Shown here piece after piece: positions 33,803 to 46,025 of a DNA stretch of 64,000 nucleotides. The notes beneath the pieces are model-generated. The model was not told the DNA's origin, did no database searches, and saw only the letters and a list, made by a program, of their open reading frames with translations. Where the stretch lies: the NCBI GenBank assembly GCA_018398815.1, contig CM031628.1, positions 4,297,243 to 4,361,242 of the forward strand. The letters run 5' to 3'. Every line of letters begins with the position of its first letter. The stretch's first letter is position 1. Source of the stretch: Conus ventricosus. Taxonomy: Eukaryota > Mollusca > Gastropoda > Neogastropoda > Conidae. Made by a program: the position numbers and the translations under genes.

Positions 33803-35016
33803 GTATGTGAGCTTTTGCCTCTGTTTTGATGCAGAATGTGTTTTGTTTGTTTGTTTTTGCTTTTGTTTTTGTAGATCAATCTGACGAGTAATCCTTCAAT
33901 TTATTATGTAGTCTAGTAGGTTGATGATAAATATGTGGAACTTATGGAACAAAAATTCAGTCTTTGTTTTTTCTTGACTTGTCCCAAATAAATTGCAATG
34001 CAGCTTTGTCCTTTTATATTCACAAACTGTGTTCTACTAGAATTAAATTCCAAACAATGATTTTTTTTCTTTTTTTTTCCACTTTTTTCCCCCTTGCAAT
34101 GAAGGTTCTGTTTCAATTTAAGACATTTTACATTATCACCACAACATATCAGTGAAATGAACAAATGAAATGGCAATTACATCGAAGTGCCAATTATCAG
34201 CTATACATAGAACATACACTTCAGCATACCGTCAGATATATCTGTAGTGTAAGGAAGACTGCAAAAAGTGTATTTAATAATGCATTGGGGGAAAAAAGCA
34301 AGCATCCAGCTCAGCAAATATTTTTAGACAACAAACAAACAAATAATCCAAACAAACGAACAAGAACTCTAAATCAAAGGGAAGTACACACACATTCATG
34401 TATACACACATGTGCGCATGCACGCACACACCCATACACACACAGAGGAAAAAATCAGCGATAGACAACTGAAGTTGATTATGTCAAATAGATGATAACA
34501 AGGACATAATATCTTGATGTAATTTCTACATTCATAGGAACTTTCATTTCACGTTAGGGTACAGTTTGTAAATCGGCACGCTAGAAGACTCAGAGCGGTG
34601 GTTTATCATCAGAGAGGTTTAATAATTTTTTATAGCAGAAGATATCATCACTCACTTCGAATTAGCAGAAGAAAACAAAAGCAAAAGTGTAAACATTTCT
34701 TGGTCTGGATTTCTGAACATGATTTTTGTTGTATATGGAGGGAATGCACAGTAAAAGTTAAGGAAAAATTATATTTTCAGTAAACTGGTGTATGGATACC
34801 ATTTTGTTTGGAACTCACATTGCTTCATCTCTAAATCATGTGCATATTTTTCTATCTTGTATTTGATATGCAATTCTTTCAAAAAGACATGTATATTTGG
34901 CTTTGTTTTGTTTATTCTGCGTTTGTATACATGAAATTTTCCTAACAAAATAATAAGGTCAAATACTTATCAGTTTTTCTGTTATCTTCAGTGCCGAAGA
35001 GAACACGTTCAAAGTT
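33803..35016. other. Non-coding, AT-rich
   Basis: Nothing recognised. A CA-rich run lies at 34387-34442. Confidence 0.45.
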
Positions 35017-37660
35017 TTAATGAAGATGTTTGCAGTTTCCACATTTTTCTTTCATGACTTTCTCTAATTTCTGCCAAAAGAGACATGAATTTTGACAGGT
35101 AAATAAGTTGTGTTCTATTGTATCTTTCTCTTTTTGGCAGAAATTACACAAACTACTGTCAGCAATGCCCATTTTGCTTAAGACATTATTTGTCACCAGA
35201 ATTCTATTGCATATTCTGGTTTGAAACCATTTAAATTTAACTTCTTTTATTTTTTCCCAATCAATCGGTGTATTATTGAATGTCTTTTCCCATTGCGAGA
35301 AAGGCTTGATATTTAATATTTCAATTTTTTCTAGAAGCAATTCATAGTATACCTTTGATCCTCTTTGTACATTAACTATCAACTGTACGGCTAGGCTTTA
35401 CTCACTTTTTCGGTTACATTATCTTGAATACGGATATTTCTACTCCTCTGATATTGTTTTTATGGATTGTATACAACTTGTGTATTCTAAAAAGTTTGTT
35501 TTTGTTCCGACTTTCTGGATGAATGATCTAAAAGGCAGGAAATTGCCGTTTTCATTCAGTAAATCCTTCACTAGATATATACTATTTTGTGTCCATTTCT
35601 TGTAATGAATCTTATTGGCAATCTTGAATTTTTCATTGTAGAATATGGGCTCTGATGCAAGTTCATGCCCTTCATTTAAATTGACTTGACTACAGAATTG
35701 ACTATATGCATCGAAAACATCTCTCCAGAAGTTGTTAGAACTAGTTTTACTAAAAAAAACAACTGCAGTCCAGTTTTATGAATTGATTCTAATTCTAGAC
35801 ATTGTGACAGCAACATTACCACCCATTTTGGTTTTTTGGTTAGTATTTTCCTTATCCACATTAGTTTCAATGCCTTTTATATATTCCTCAGTTTTTGGAA
35901 TACCTATCCCTCCATTTTCAGTATTGTGCACTGAATATTTGCATTTGATTTTTTTCCATTTAATTTTCCCATACAAAGTCAAAACAACTTTTCTGAATTT
36001 TCTTGATCTGAGTGTCTGGTGGATTTGGAAGAAGTATCCAGAGAAAGATAAGCTTTGAAAGGATTAAGGATTTTAGTACCGCTACTCTGCCTAAAGGTGT
36101 TATTGTTCTTTGTAACCAAATTCTAAATAATTTTTTCACTTCAAAGAGTTTGTCTCCCACGTTTATTTCAACCATGTTTGACAAATCATTAGAAAACCAT
36201 AGCCCCAGTATTTTGAACTTATGTGGGTTCCATTTCATCTGCTTATGGTTTAAATAAGTTTGTTTTGAATTTTTCTTACTGCCAAGCCATACGTTTAGAG
36301 TCGTTTCATAATTCAATTTAAGACCTGAAATGGCATCAAACTCATCAGGTGTATCAAATGATTTTACATATGAACGTCTGTCACCTTCTAAAGTACAGGT
36401 GGTGTCATCTGCAAGCTGACTTATCTTGAATTCTGTATCCGCTATTTTTATACCTATCAGTATTTTCTCTTATTTTACAAGCTAGTAATTCTACACATAA
36501 AACAAACAAGTATGGAGAAATTGGGTCTCCCTGGCGACAGCCTCTTTGGATTTCAAAGCTTGTTGACATTTTACCATTTACAGTTATGTATGCCTTTATG
36601 TTCGTATAAAAGACTGAAATCCAGTTATGGACAAATTCACCGAACCCGTATGCTTTTAATACCTCATTCATATACCGCCAATCTACTGTATCGAATGCTT
36701 TTTCAAAGTCAATCGAAACGAGTAACCCAGGAAACTGATTTTCTTCAAGATAGTGTATCATGTCATAAATTGTCCAAAGATTATCTCCAGTATACCTTCC
36801 AGGTACAAATCCTGTTTGATCTTCATTAATACGCTTAGACAGGACTGACTTGATTCTGTTTGCAATGCACGATGATCCAATTTTGTAAACAAGATTAAGT
36901 AACGTTATTGGCCTCTAGTTGTTTTTTTTTTAGATATTCCTTTCTTCTTTCGGTAAGCATAAAATGATGCCTTCCTTTTGTGTAATTGATAATTCTCCTT
37001 TCAAATACCCCTCATTTAATGAACGTACGACGAAACAGCGCAACTGTTTCCAGAAGAATTTTAGAAAGTTAATTGTTATTCCATCTATTCCTGGACTTTT
37101 GTCGTTCTGCACATTTTTCAAAGCCCTTGATGCTTCCTCTACAGTTATGTAACCTTCTAGATTTTCACCTTCTGCTTGCATTAGTTTTGTGACTTTTGTA
37201 ACATAATTACTAATATCTAATTCTGCCATTTCTCTTTGTTTGTATACTTCTTCATAGAAATATTTAGTTTCTTTCAACAAGTCATTAGTTTCTGACAGCA
37301 CATCACCTTGCTTTGTGATTAGCTTTGTCATTTGTTTGCTAACAAAATGTCTTTTTTCCACGGAACACAAATATTTACTTATTTTCTCTCCCCATGAAGC
37401 CCATCCTTGCTTTTGATCTAATAATTACCCTTCTGTTTTCTGTTTTCTGATTTCATTCAGCCCGTTCCTTTTGTTGCTTGATAACTGTTTATCATTTTCA
37501 CTTATACGTAAGTTATTTTCCAAAACTGAAATTTCTCTTACCAGGGTCTCTTCCTTAATTGTTAGTCTTTTCTTTTCTCTTATTCTGTACGATATAGTTT
37601 CTGCTCTTATTTTCATGAAAAGGTCAAATTGATTTTTGACTGTAATTTTTTTCTTGAATG
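35017..37660 (-). pseudogene. LINE ORF2, RT to C-terminus (L1/Tx1-like), broken
   Basis: From 37616 down, the minus strand encodes a basic, coiled linker (MKIRAETISYRIREKKRL), then NVQNDKSPGIDGITINFLKF (about 37060-37120). The RT core reads LLVSIDFEKAFDTVDW and EIQRGCRQGDPISPYLF (36500-36725), with a catalytic LADDTT box near 36395-36412 in another frame. The linker after RT lies at 35776-36316. The C-terminal zinc-binding segment is SLCNFCQKEKDTIEHNLFTC (about 35090-35160). Several frameshifts break it. It starts just after the endonuclease; a matching endonuclease lies on the opposite strand at 38883. Confidence 0.8.
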
Positions 37661-38211
37661 GATGTCAATTTTGAGTGGAATGTGCTACTATGCTTTTCAA
37701 GTATATGATTTTGATGTAGAAAATCTGTATGCCGGATCTGTGTTTTGGCTCCTATGTTATAGTCTGTAGGGAGGGAGGTGGGGGGAGTGGGGAGTGATGC
37801 GGGGAGGGGGGTGTGATGAATGAGAAGGGAAGTTCAAAACTCACTTGCTTGATGTTTTTTTTTTCCTCCTCCTCCTCTCCCCCTGCCCTCCCCTTGCGCC
37901 CCCTACCTGACCCCCCTTTTCTCTCCCCCTTTTCTTTTCTTGTTTTTTTTTAAAAACAGAAGTAGGATGGGGTGAGGGGGTGGTGGAGGGGGTGGTGGAG
38001 GGATTAACGTGAATGTGGTGACTGAAACGTTTTGACAGATAAATCAACAAAAATACCTTAACTCAAGGGAACCTGTTGGGAGGGGTGGGGGAGGTGATAA
38101 GGGGGGAGGGTGTGAGACTGAAGTCAAATTATGATGTGAGGAAGTCTGCCTCTACGACCGCCTTCTTATTTTATAATATCTTGGTCCTGTGATATCTTTT
38201 TAACCTCATGA

Positions 38212-38262
<51 letters not shown>

Positions 38263-38277
38263 CTCTGTCCATTTCTT

Positions 38278-38334
<57 letters not shown>

Positions 38335-38882
38335 GGAGGAGACTGGAATCTAGTTCTTAAACCTCATCTAGACTATTATAATTACAAACATGTTAACAAC
38401 CCTGAGGCACAAGAGTGTGTATTATCCTTGAGTAATAAAGTTTTTGAGTCTTGAGTCTCTCTCTCTCTCTCTCTCTCTCACTGGGGAAATGGGAGTAAGA
38501 AGAATGGAAGGATGCTAACATTTTATTCATCTAGACAGGAACAGTGTTCTAAAGTTGAATGCTTTAATGACATTTTTTTTCTGTGGAAAAATATTGTTAC
38601 CAGTTTTTGCTGTGGATACATTTCACATATTGCACTTATGCCTCGCCCAGGATTGTCAAGGAGAACTTTTGACATTTCGATTGCATGTTTTGTTGTTACT
38701 GTATGAACAAGATGTTTGATAGTTGTACATGTACATTTGTTTCTAATTCTATCTGTTATATTAGGATCATATGCATTCAGCTGTGTAATATCAGGATATG
38801 TCAGCGATATTGTGTAAAAAGAATTGGCGCGCAGGGAACTGTCTTAAAGAATGTCCTACACTTAAAAAAAGAACAAAATCAT
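37661..38882. other. Low-complexity sequence, CT tracts and a small LINE fragment
   Basis: G-rich and C/T-rich blocks fill 37770-38130. CT microsatellites lie at 38215-38330 and 38457-38479. Between them, 38332-38415 (plus strand) repeats part of the endonuclease found at 39290-39375, including GGAGACTGGAATCTAGTTCT, and runs into TTGAGTAATAAAGTTTTTGA, a LINE-tail-like end. Confidence 0.6.
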
Positions 38883-39830
38883 GAATAGTCTCATAGTTTC
38901 ATCTCTTAACTGCCAGGGCCTCAGTGACTTTCAGAAAAGAAGAGATGTCTTTCAATTTTTGTGACAGAAAAAATACTCTGTATATTTTTTGCAAGACACT
39001 CATTTTAGTCAGTCAATGGAACGTCAAATCAGAGCGGAATGGGGTTATGAGTGTGTATATGCTTCTAATAATACAAGGTCTAGAGGAGTAGTTATTTTGC
39101 TAAATAACAATTTTGAATTTGAAATTATAAACACAATGAAGGATGACAATGGAAATTATGTAATTCTAGTATTGAATGCAGTGGGAACAGACATAGTTTT
39201 AGTAAATATTTACAGTCCAAATAGAGATGAACCATCTTTTTTCATGAATATACAAAAGAAAATCGAAGAGTAAAATTTGGGATGTAATTGTTGGAGGAGA
39301 CTGGAATCTAGTTCTTAACCCTCATCTAGACTGTTATAATTACAAACATGTCAACAACCCTAAAGCACAAGAAACTGTTTATAACATGATATCTGATCTT
39401 GAACTTGTTGACATTTGGCGAGAGTTTAATGCAGAAGTTCAAAGGTACAGCTGGAGAAGGCTAAATCCAGTACAACAAAGTCGTCTAGACTTTTTCCTTG
39501 TATCAAACTTGCTGTTTAGATGTGTGACAGAAGCAGACATTGTATATGGTCATAGAAGTGATCATTCTCTCATAAATACCAAACTAATATTTAGACAGGA
39601 ACAAAGGCAAAAAAGCTGATGGAAATTCAACTCTTCCCTTCTTAAAGATCCCAAATATTTAGGACTAGTCCAAGTAGTATAAGTAAAATTAGAGAACAAT
39701 GTGCAGCATTACCTTACAAACGGGAAAGTTTAAGTGAAATTCCTGATGATCAGAATCAATTTACAGTATCAGACCAAACAGTGATTTTTGCTACAACTTT
39801 GGAAGTTTTCTTATTCCAGATCAGCACCTT
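38883..39830 (+). pseudogene. LINE endonuclease domain (L1/Tx1-like), plus strand, broken
   Basis: The plus strand encodes SLIVSSLNCQGLSDFQKR, LQDTHFSQSMERQIRAEWGY and IVLVNIYSPNRDEPSFF. After a frameshift it continues GGDWNLVLNPHLDCYN, then QSRLDFFLVSNLLF and HRSDHSLI. LNCQGL, GGDWN, RLDFFL and SDH are the boxes of apurinic-like LINE endonucleases, which nick target DNA for priming. The tail (about 39720-39800) reads SEIPDDQNQFTVSD and stops at about the point where the minus-strand RT piece begins. Frame breaks at 38963 and 39270 disable it. Confidence 0.75.
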
Positions 39831-40254
39831 TCATTGTGTATCAACTTATAGGAATTTTGTAGTAAATCGTATGTTTGGAATCAGCCTTAGCTTTGCTTCT
39901 TTACTTATTTGAGTTGAAACCACTGTCCCAGGGTTCGTAGCGTTTGGGAAAGTTTGGGAAAGTTTGGGGAAAAAAGATGTTATTTTCCAGGCCCTGGAAA
40001 GTCTTTGAAAAATAAGAAAACATGAATATGGTTTGTGAAAGTTTGTGAATTTAGAGTTATGTCACCAGTATAAGATATCCACTCCGAAAAAAATCGGGGA
40101 CCATGAAATTTTAACATATAAGAGGAAACAACTATAAAATATAATAAATGCGATCGGATGAACCGCAGCGAATTGAGTAGCAGACGAACTCTCGATTTCA
40201 AGCGCAACGCGAGTTACTTCCCTTGGAATATCCGGGTCTCTCAGAGAAATCAAA

Positions 40255-41701
40255 ATGCCGGACCAGTGCGTTTTCAACGAGCTGTGGCTCGAACATTCGA
40301 CTTACAAACGATGGCTGCGGAAAAATGCTGGCAACAAGCGGTCTGCGTACTGTGCAGCGTGCAGAAAAAACATCGATATTGGATCGATGGGTGAAGGAGC
40401 CCTCATCAGCCATAACGGCGGTAAGTCAGTACAGTGTTCATCGCGCGGGATCACCGGTCACATTCTCTTGGTCACAGGAAGAAAAATGAGACGAAGACGG
40501 AAAATGATTTTTGGTGAACCTTTTGTTTCAGTAGTTAGCCAAGCTATCCAAACGCTCTCCCATCAGCCATACCTCAACCTACTTGTTTTTTAAAAAAAAA
40601 TTTGTTTTACGTTGTTCAGGTTGACGTTTTTGCCCTTTAAAAGAAAAGAAAAGAAAAGAAAAAAGAATGTGACCATGTGACCTGCGCTTTGAAGGAAACA
40701 CTGTTACAAATATTGCCAGAATTTGCAAAGTGGTGATTACCTCATGCTCTACTGCAACTACTACTAGTACTACTTCTTTCTGTTCTAATACTGCTTCTCC
40801 TTGAACTTCTGCTCTGATATTATTATACTACTACTTAACTAGTACTACTACGATGTTTACTACCACCACTGCTACCCACTATTTTCATTCATACTATTTT
40901 TAATTATATTTTTAAAGGTTGGGAACAATACTAATAGGAAATATTCATGTGAACTTATAATCATGTTATAATTAATACCAATGTGAAATGAAGATAGTAT
41001 TTCTTTCCATATAGAGAGTGAGAGAGAGAGATAATGTTGCTTATAGCCCAGCCGACCGCAAAGGGCCATATCAGGGCTGTCATATAGAGAGTACATAATT
41101 GTAAATGTAATAGTGATTTTTTAAAAAGTTAATACCATTAATAGCAATTGATATAAAACAGTAAGTGATACTGGTATTTATTTCACAATAACAAGAACAT
41201 TCATTTTAATTATTATTTAACAGTATATTGACAGAATTTTATAATAACAATGATCAATCAATATTTACAATTTTTTAAAAATTTCTGATACAGATATAGC
41301 AGTAACATCATACACTGTCTCTTTAAACAATGTTAAAGACATATAGTTGTGACAATACTTAGGATGATAATGATAATAGTGATAATGATAGTGATGATTA
41401 TAAAGATTTTGCCTACTAGTAATAATAAAATTGATATGATGATAAACAAGAACGATTTTTGGTGTCTTGATTAAAACTTTTATAAACACAAAAGAAAATT
41501 TGTATTTCAGGTGCAAAGCACAAGAAGAATGTGGCTTCCATTGACAAAGTGGTTGCACCCATTGGTGACTTCATGGGCTTCCACAGCAAGAAGTCTTCCA
41601 CAACCAGCTCCTCCTCTGTTGCACCAGTGACATCTTCAGAGGTCCACCACAACACATTCACTGCCTTTGGAATTGACAGTTGTAACTCTAATGACGTATA
41701 G
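40255..41701 (+). CDS. BED-type zinc-finger protein encoded in hAT element 3, two exons
   Basis: Exon 1 is 40255-40420 and ends CATAACGGCG|GTAAGTCAG. Exon 2 is 41511-41701, after TTTGTATTTCAG. Joined in phase 1 they give 118 residues, starting MPDQCVFNELWLEHSTYKRW and running through RSAYCAACRKNIDIGSMGEG and ALISHNGGAKHKKN, a C-x2-C-x16-H-x5-H finger of the BED/U1 type used by hAT transposases to bind DNA. The intron falls inside the finger, and splicing is what restores its second histidine. After the finger is a serine/threonine-rich tail and a stop. AATAAA lies downstream near 41929. The catalytic and dimerisation parts are missing. It could act as a DNA-binding repressor or simply be a truncated relic. 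Confidence 0.65.
41033..41092 (-). mobile_element. SINE 3'-domain fragment
   Basis: The minus strand reads GACAGCCCTGATATGGCCC, then CTTTGCGGTCGGCTGGGCTA and TAAGCAAC, the same domain as at 21057 and 57327. It lies in the intron of the hAT element 3 gene, next to a GA tract. Confidence 0.65.
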
Positions 41702-42081
41702 GACAGAATCCAATGATTCATTTTTCAAACAACGGCAGTGCATTGTGGCTGGAAAAAAGGAATATAATAGTCTACATTTTCTTTTGGTCATTGTGAACAG
41801 ACAGTGAAAAAGCCAGAAGATTGGTGTGATAACGAGGAACTGTTCTATTAAAAGGTAATCTGTCTGTTGTGTTTGTGCTTATTTACATGTCCCTCTTATC
41901 TATCTAACTTTAGGGCCGCTTAAATAAATAAAGGTCTTTGAAAAATCCAGAAAGTGGTTTTGAAAGTTTGGGAAAAGTTTGGGAATTTTGGGATGCTCTT
42001 AGGCTATGAACCCTGTGTCCATCTTTCCAGACATTCCATAGATTGTATGTATACTTCTAACAGCCTGAACTCCATTTTCAG

Positions 42082-45000
42082 GAGCCAGCAACCTCACTGT
42101 GGACAAGGATGTCAGTGACTATGTATCGACACCAGCCCTAGAGGAAGCAGACGAGATACTTCACAGTACTGGACTGGTGATACTGTGTGGACCCCTGGCT
42201 GCGGGAAGACCACCTTGGCCTCAGCTCTTTCCAGACGTAGCAGAAGAGAAGGGTTTTCAGTTTACATCCTGGATCATGTAAGCAAGTGGAAATCCAAGGT
42301 GGGGGAACGGGAGCGCTGCATTGTGGTGCTGGATGAGAATTTTGGCAAGGTTTGTCTTGACAGTCAGCAGCACAGTGACTGGACGAAGAATCTGAACACT
42401 GTGCTGCAGATGATCAGACATGGAGGATGCAGGCTGGTGATCACTGTGTACCCACACATACTGCATGAACTCCAACAGATGGAAAGTCACTTGGACAGTC
42501 CTCTGCAAGATGATAGTGCCATTGTGAAGTTGACAGAATCTCTGCCAACAGATGTCAGGGAGCGCTTGTTGAATTTCCATCTGGACAAACTTCCTCTTGA
42601 GAGTGACGAGCAATGTCAGATAGTGAAGACAGTTGTAGACAATGATGAGAGTGGTCCTGTTTTTCCTTGGTGCTGTGCTTATATGTTAAAGAACTGGCGG
42701 TCTTCAGAAAATCCTACTTCTGTATTTTTAATACCGGCTGAGGCTCATGCTCTGCTGTTCAAAGCGATGGTTCTGGACAAAACCTATGGAACCATTTTTG
42801 TTGCAGTTTGTCGCTGACTATGAAGGGAATATCTCACTACCTGCACAATCTGTCAGAAGCTGCATCAAATCTGCAGAAGCTTGGGTTGCCTAACATTGAT
42901 GCTGACACTCTGACAAGGTATGCAGACATCCTACAGGGAACCATATTGTTCCGAGGGACATTTACAAGTCGGGTGTTGTACGAGGCTGCTGGGCTGGCTC
43001 TGGGTCGTTTCTTCCGTCTGCCCACACTGCTGAAAGTGTGTGACATCCCATTCCTTGTGAAGTTTGTGCAGCTAACACTGACAGAACAGACAGTATCTGC
43101 GGGTCTGTCCTGTAATCAGTGTGTCACTGTTGGAGCAGTTCCAAGTTGTTCGTCAGACCCTGAATGCTGCACAGTGGATCGTTGGGCGTTGATGGAGAGG
43201 ATCTTTACAGACATCATTGAAGGTAACCTTCAAGACATCTCTCAGCATCCCTGTCTTCAGTGTCCTGTGTTTTTGCAGGAACTGGAAGAGTATTGTTCCA
43301 AGGACAAGAAGAGGATGAAGCAGCTGTTGAATGCTGTGGATCCTGTGCATCATCTACCGCTGGTCTACTGGTCAGCCTTCCTTCCATCTCCCAATCTGAC
43401 CCACTGGTGTCTTGCCAGGGTGAAGACAGTCAGAAAACTGTCTGCTGTGGAGCTGATGGCTTGTTCCCTCTTTGATCATGTGACCCAGACCTCCCAGAGC
43501 AGACTTCAGTCAGTCCTGTCTGAAATGGTAACTGCACAACTGTTCAAGCACCCAGACTGCATCATGGATTTTCCGTTTCCTGGCCAGTGTTTGACTAAAG
43601 AAGTTCAAAAACAGAAGGAATTAATTCATGGGGCAAAGTCTCATCAAGGGAAACTGCTGTATCTCCTTGATCCGTCCCTTCCCATCCCCCCTGATCTCCT
43701 CACAGTTCAAGTGACCTCTGACAGACTGCAGCTCCAGGTAAAGGACAGACGTCTCTGGTACCTGGTGTTCCGACTGCTGACAGACAGGGTGGTGAGTGAG
43801 ACAGACAAAGATGGTGACTCCCTCCTTCATGTTGCTGTGAACATCGGGGAGAGAGGAGCTGTCGGACTGTCTCTGAAAGCTGGTGCTCTCATCACCCAGA
43901 AAAACAGAAAAGGAGTGACACCTTTTCAGCTGACTGACAAGACACATGCACAGGCTGCAAAGAACAGAAAGCAGAGTGACACAGATGACATCTTCAGATG
44001 TACTGGTAAGGCAGCTGAAAGAGAAGTGCTGTTCCGTCTTCTTGGTGTGGATTACATTGACAGTGAGGGAAGGAGAGTGCTGATACTGGAGTGTGGTAAA
44101 AATTGGGAGAATGTTGTTGATGTCGTCTGTCTCCTTCTTCAAGGTGGGTCTGATGTCAGTACTTTGAGCATTCAGGATGAAATACCACTTCTGTGGGCTG
44201 TCAGGTATGGTCAGGTCGATACAGTCAGAGTGCTAATAGACCATGGAGCTGATGTCAATGCACAGGATAAAGATGGTAACACACCACTTCTGTTGGCTGC
44301 CTGGTATGGTCAGACTGACACAGTCAGAACACTGACAGACCATGGAGCTAATGTCAATGCTCAGGATAAAGATGGTAACACACCACTTCTGTTGGCTTTC
44401 ATGAGTGGTCAGACTGACACAGTCAGAACACTTATAGACAGTGGTGCTGATCATGATGTCAATGTACAGAATAAAGATGGTGTCACACCACTTCAGATGG
44501 CTGTCATGTGTGGTCAGACTGACACAGTCAGAACACTTATAGACAGTGGTGCTGATGTCAATGTACAGAATAAAGATGGTACCACACCACTTCTGTTGGC
44601 TGTCGGGTATGGTCAGACTGACACAGTCAGAACACTTATAGACAGTGGTGCTGATGTCAATGCACAGAATAAAGATGGTGTCACACCACTTCAGTATGCT
44701 GTTTGTGGTCAGACTGACACGGTCAGAGCACTTATAGACAGTGGTGCTGATGTCAATGTACAGAATAAATATGGTAACACACCACTTCTGTTGGCTGTCA
44801 GGTATGGTCAGACTGACACAGTCAGAACACTTACAGACAGTGGTGCTGATGTCAATGTACAGATTAAAGGTGGTGTCACACCACTTCTGTGTGCTGTCAG
44901 GTATGGTCAGACTGACACAGTCAGAGCACTTATAGACAGTGGTGCTGATGTCAATGCACAGGATAAAGATGGTGTCACACCACTTCTGTTGGCTGCCATG

Positions 45001-45258
45001 TATGGTCAGACTGACACAGTCAGAGCACTTATAGACAGTGGTGCTGATGTCAGTGTACAGGATAAAGATGGTAACACACCACTTCTGATGGCTGCCAGAT
45101 ATGGTCAGACTGACACAGTCACAGCACTTATAGACAGTGGTGCTGATGTCAGTGTACAGGATAAAGATGGTAACACACCACTTCTGATAGCTGTCATGTT
45201 TGGTCAGACTGACACAGTCAGAACACTGACAGACCATGGAGCTTATGTCAATGTTTAG
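42082..45258 (+). CDS. nSTAND NTPase-ankyrin repeat protein, large 3' exon with frameshifts
   Basis: The acceptor CTCCATTTTCAG ends at 42081 and the first frame reads ASNLTVDKDVSDYVSTPALE, then EADEILHSTGLVILCG. A one-base loss in a C run near 42190 moves the frame in the middle of the P-loop, which continues PGCGKTTLASALSRRSR. A Walker B-like block, CIVVLDENFG (about 42318-42345), and CRLVITVYPHIL follow. These fit the nSTAND3-type NTPase seen in many invertebrate ankyrin proteins. A second frame change lies at about 42790-42830. A helical middle region (FTSRVLYEAAGLALGRFF) follows, and then 11 in-frame ankyrin repeats of 33 residues (GQTDTVRTLIDSGADVNAQD type) from about 44140 to a TAG at 45256. 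STAND proteins are ATP-driven switches; ankyrins bind partners. The role in immunity is inference. Confidence 0.75.
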
Positions 45259-45620
45259 GATAAAGATGGTAACACACCACTTCTGTTGGCTTTCATGCGT
45301 GGTCAGACTGACACAAGTCAGAACACTTATAGACAGTGGTGCTGATGTCAATGCACAGGATAAAGATGGTGTCACAGCACTTCTGTTGGCTGCCATGTAT
45401 GGTCAGACTGACACAGTCAGAGCACTGACAGACCATGGAGCTGATGTCAATGCACAGAATAAAGATGGTAACACACCACTTCTGATGGCTGCCAGGTGTG
45501 GTCAGACTGACACAGAACACTGACAGACCATGGAGCTGATGTCAGTGCACAGGATAAAGATGGTGACACACCACTTCTGTTGGCTGCCAGGTGTGGTCAG
45601 ACTGACTCAGCAGTCCTCTT
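44130..45620 (+). repeat. 99-bp tandem repeats encoding ankyrin units, ~15 copies
   Basis: Each copy repeats GGTCAGACTGACACAGTCAG and GATAAAGATGGTAACACACC with few changes. Near-identity at DNA level points to recent duplication or gene conversion. One copy carries a six-base insertion near 44450 and one lacks three bases near 44700, both keeping frame. Confidence 0.95.
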
Positions 45621-45624
45621 CTGA
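45259..45624 (+). pseudogene. Ankyrin repeats beyond the stop codon, frameshifted
   Basis: At 45256 a CAG codon of the standard unit has become TAG. The repeats continue for about four more units, with an extra A near 45315 and a four-base loss near 45511, and end at TGA 45622-45624. They would extend the protein if the stop and both indels were absent. Confidence 0.75.
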
Positions 45625-46025
45625 TGAAACTTCAATGGTTCACTGTCTCAGAAAGAAGTGAACACAGCATGCTTAGATCAGGTTTCTGTTCACTTCTAGC
45701 CCTTTCCCTTGACCACTGACACGTTGACTTCTCCAGAACTTCAGCTTCGCATACAGATTTGGTTTCTGCTTTTTCAGTTTGAGGACAGCTTTAGAACTGT
45801 CGCCCAGTTCATGTGAGGCTCTCTTCTTCTGTTGCAGCCTTCAAGTCCAGGCTTTAGATCTGCTATCTTCCACAGTGTTTTTTTTTTTCTTATCTGATCA
45901 TAACTGCTAAATGCAGTGGTTGTTGTTGCTTAAACTTAAGCAGGCAGTTTGTAGCACAAAGCCACACATAAAACAGAATGGCAGGAATGATTGTGAAGCT
46001 GTTCTGTTCATGACTGATGTAAGAT
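45625..46025. other. Probable 3' UTR and downstream sequence
   Basis: There is no clear AATAAA close to the stop. A T-rich run lies at 45880-45891. Nothing else was recognised. Confidence 0.4.

Larger units (their letters stand above)
39929..42015 (+). mobile_element. hAT-like element (element 3), ~2.1 kb
   Basis: The left end is CAGGGTTCGTAGC and the right end, read on the minus strand, is CAGGGTTCATAGC: 13-bp inverted termini with one mismatch. TGTCC directly flanks both ends (39924-39928 and 42016-42020). TTTGGGAAAG-type subterminal repeats occur near both ends. It carries a two-exon BED zinc-finger gene but no transposase core, so it is non-autonomous. It sits 66 bases upstream of the splice-acceptor-proximal start of the exon at 42082. 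Confidence 0.8.

Noticed and set aside
44233..45396. 387-residue minus-strand ORF
   Set aside because: It is the antisense of the 99-bp ankyrin repeats. The unit simply has no stop in that frame, and the sense strand has clear ankyrin homology.
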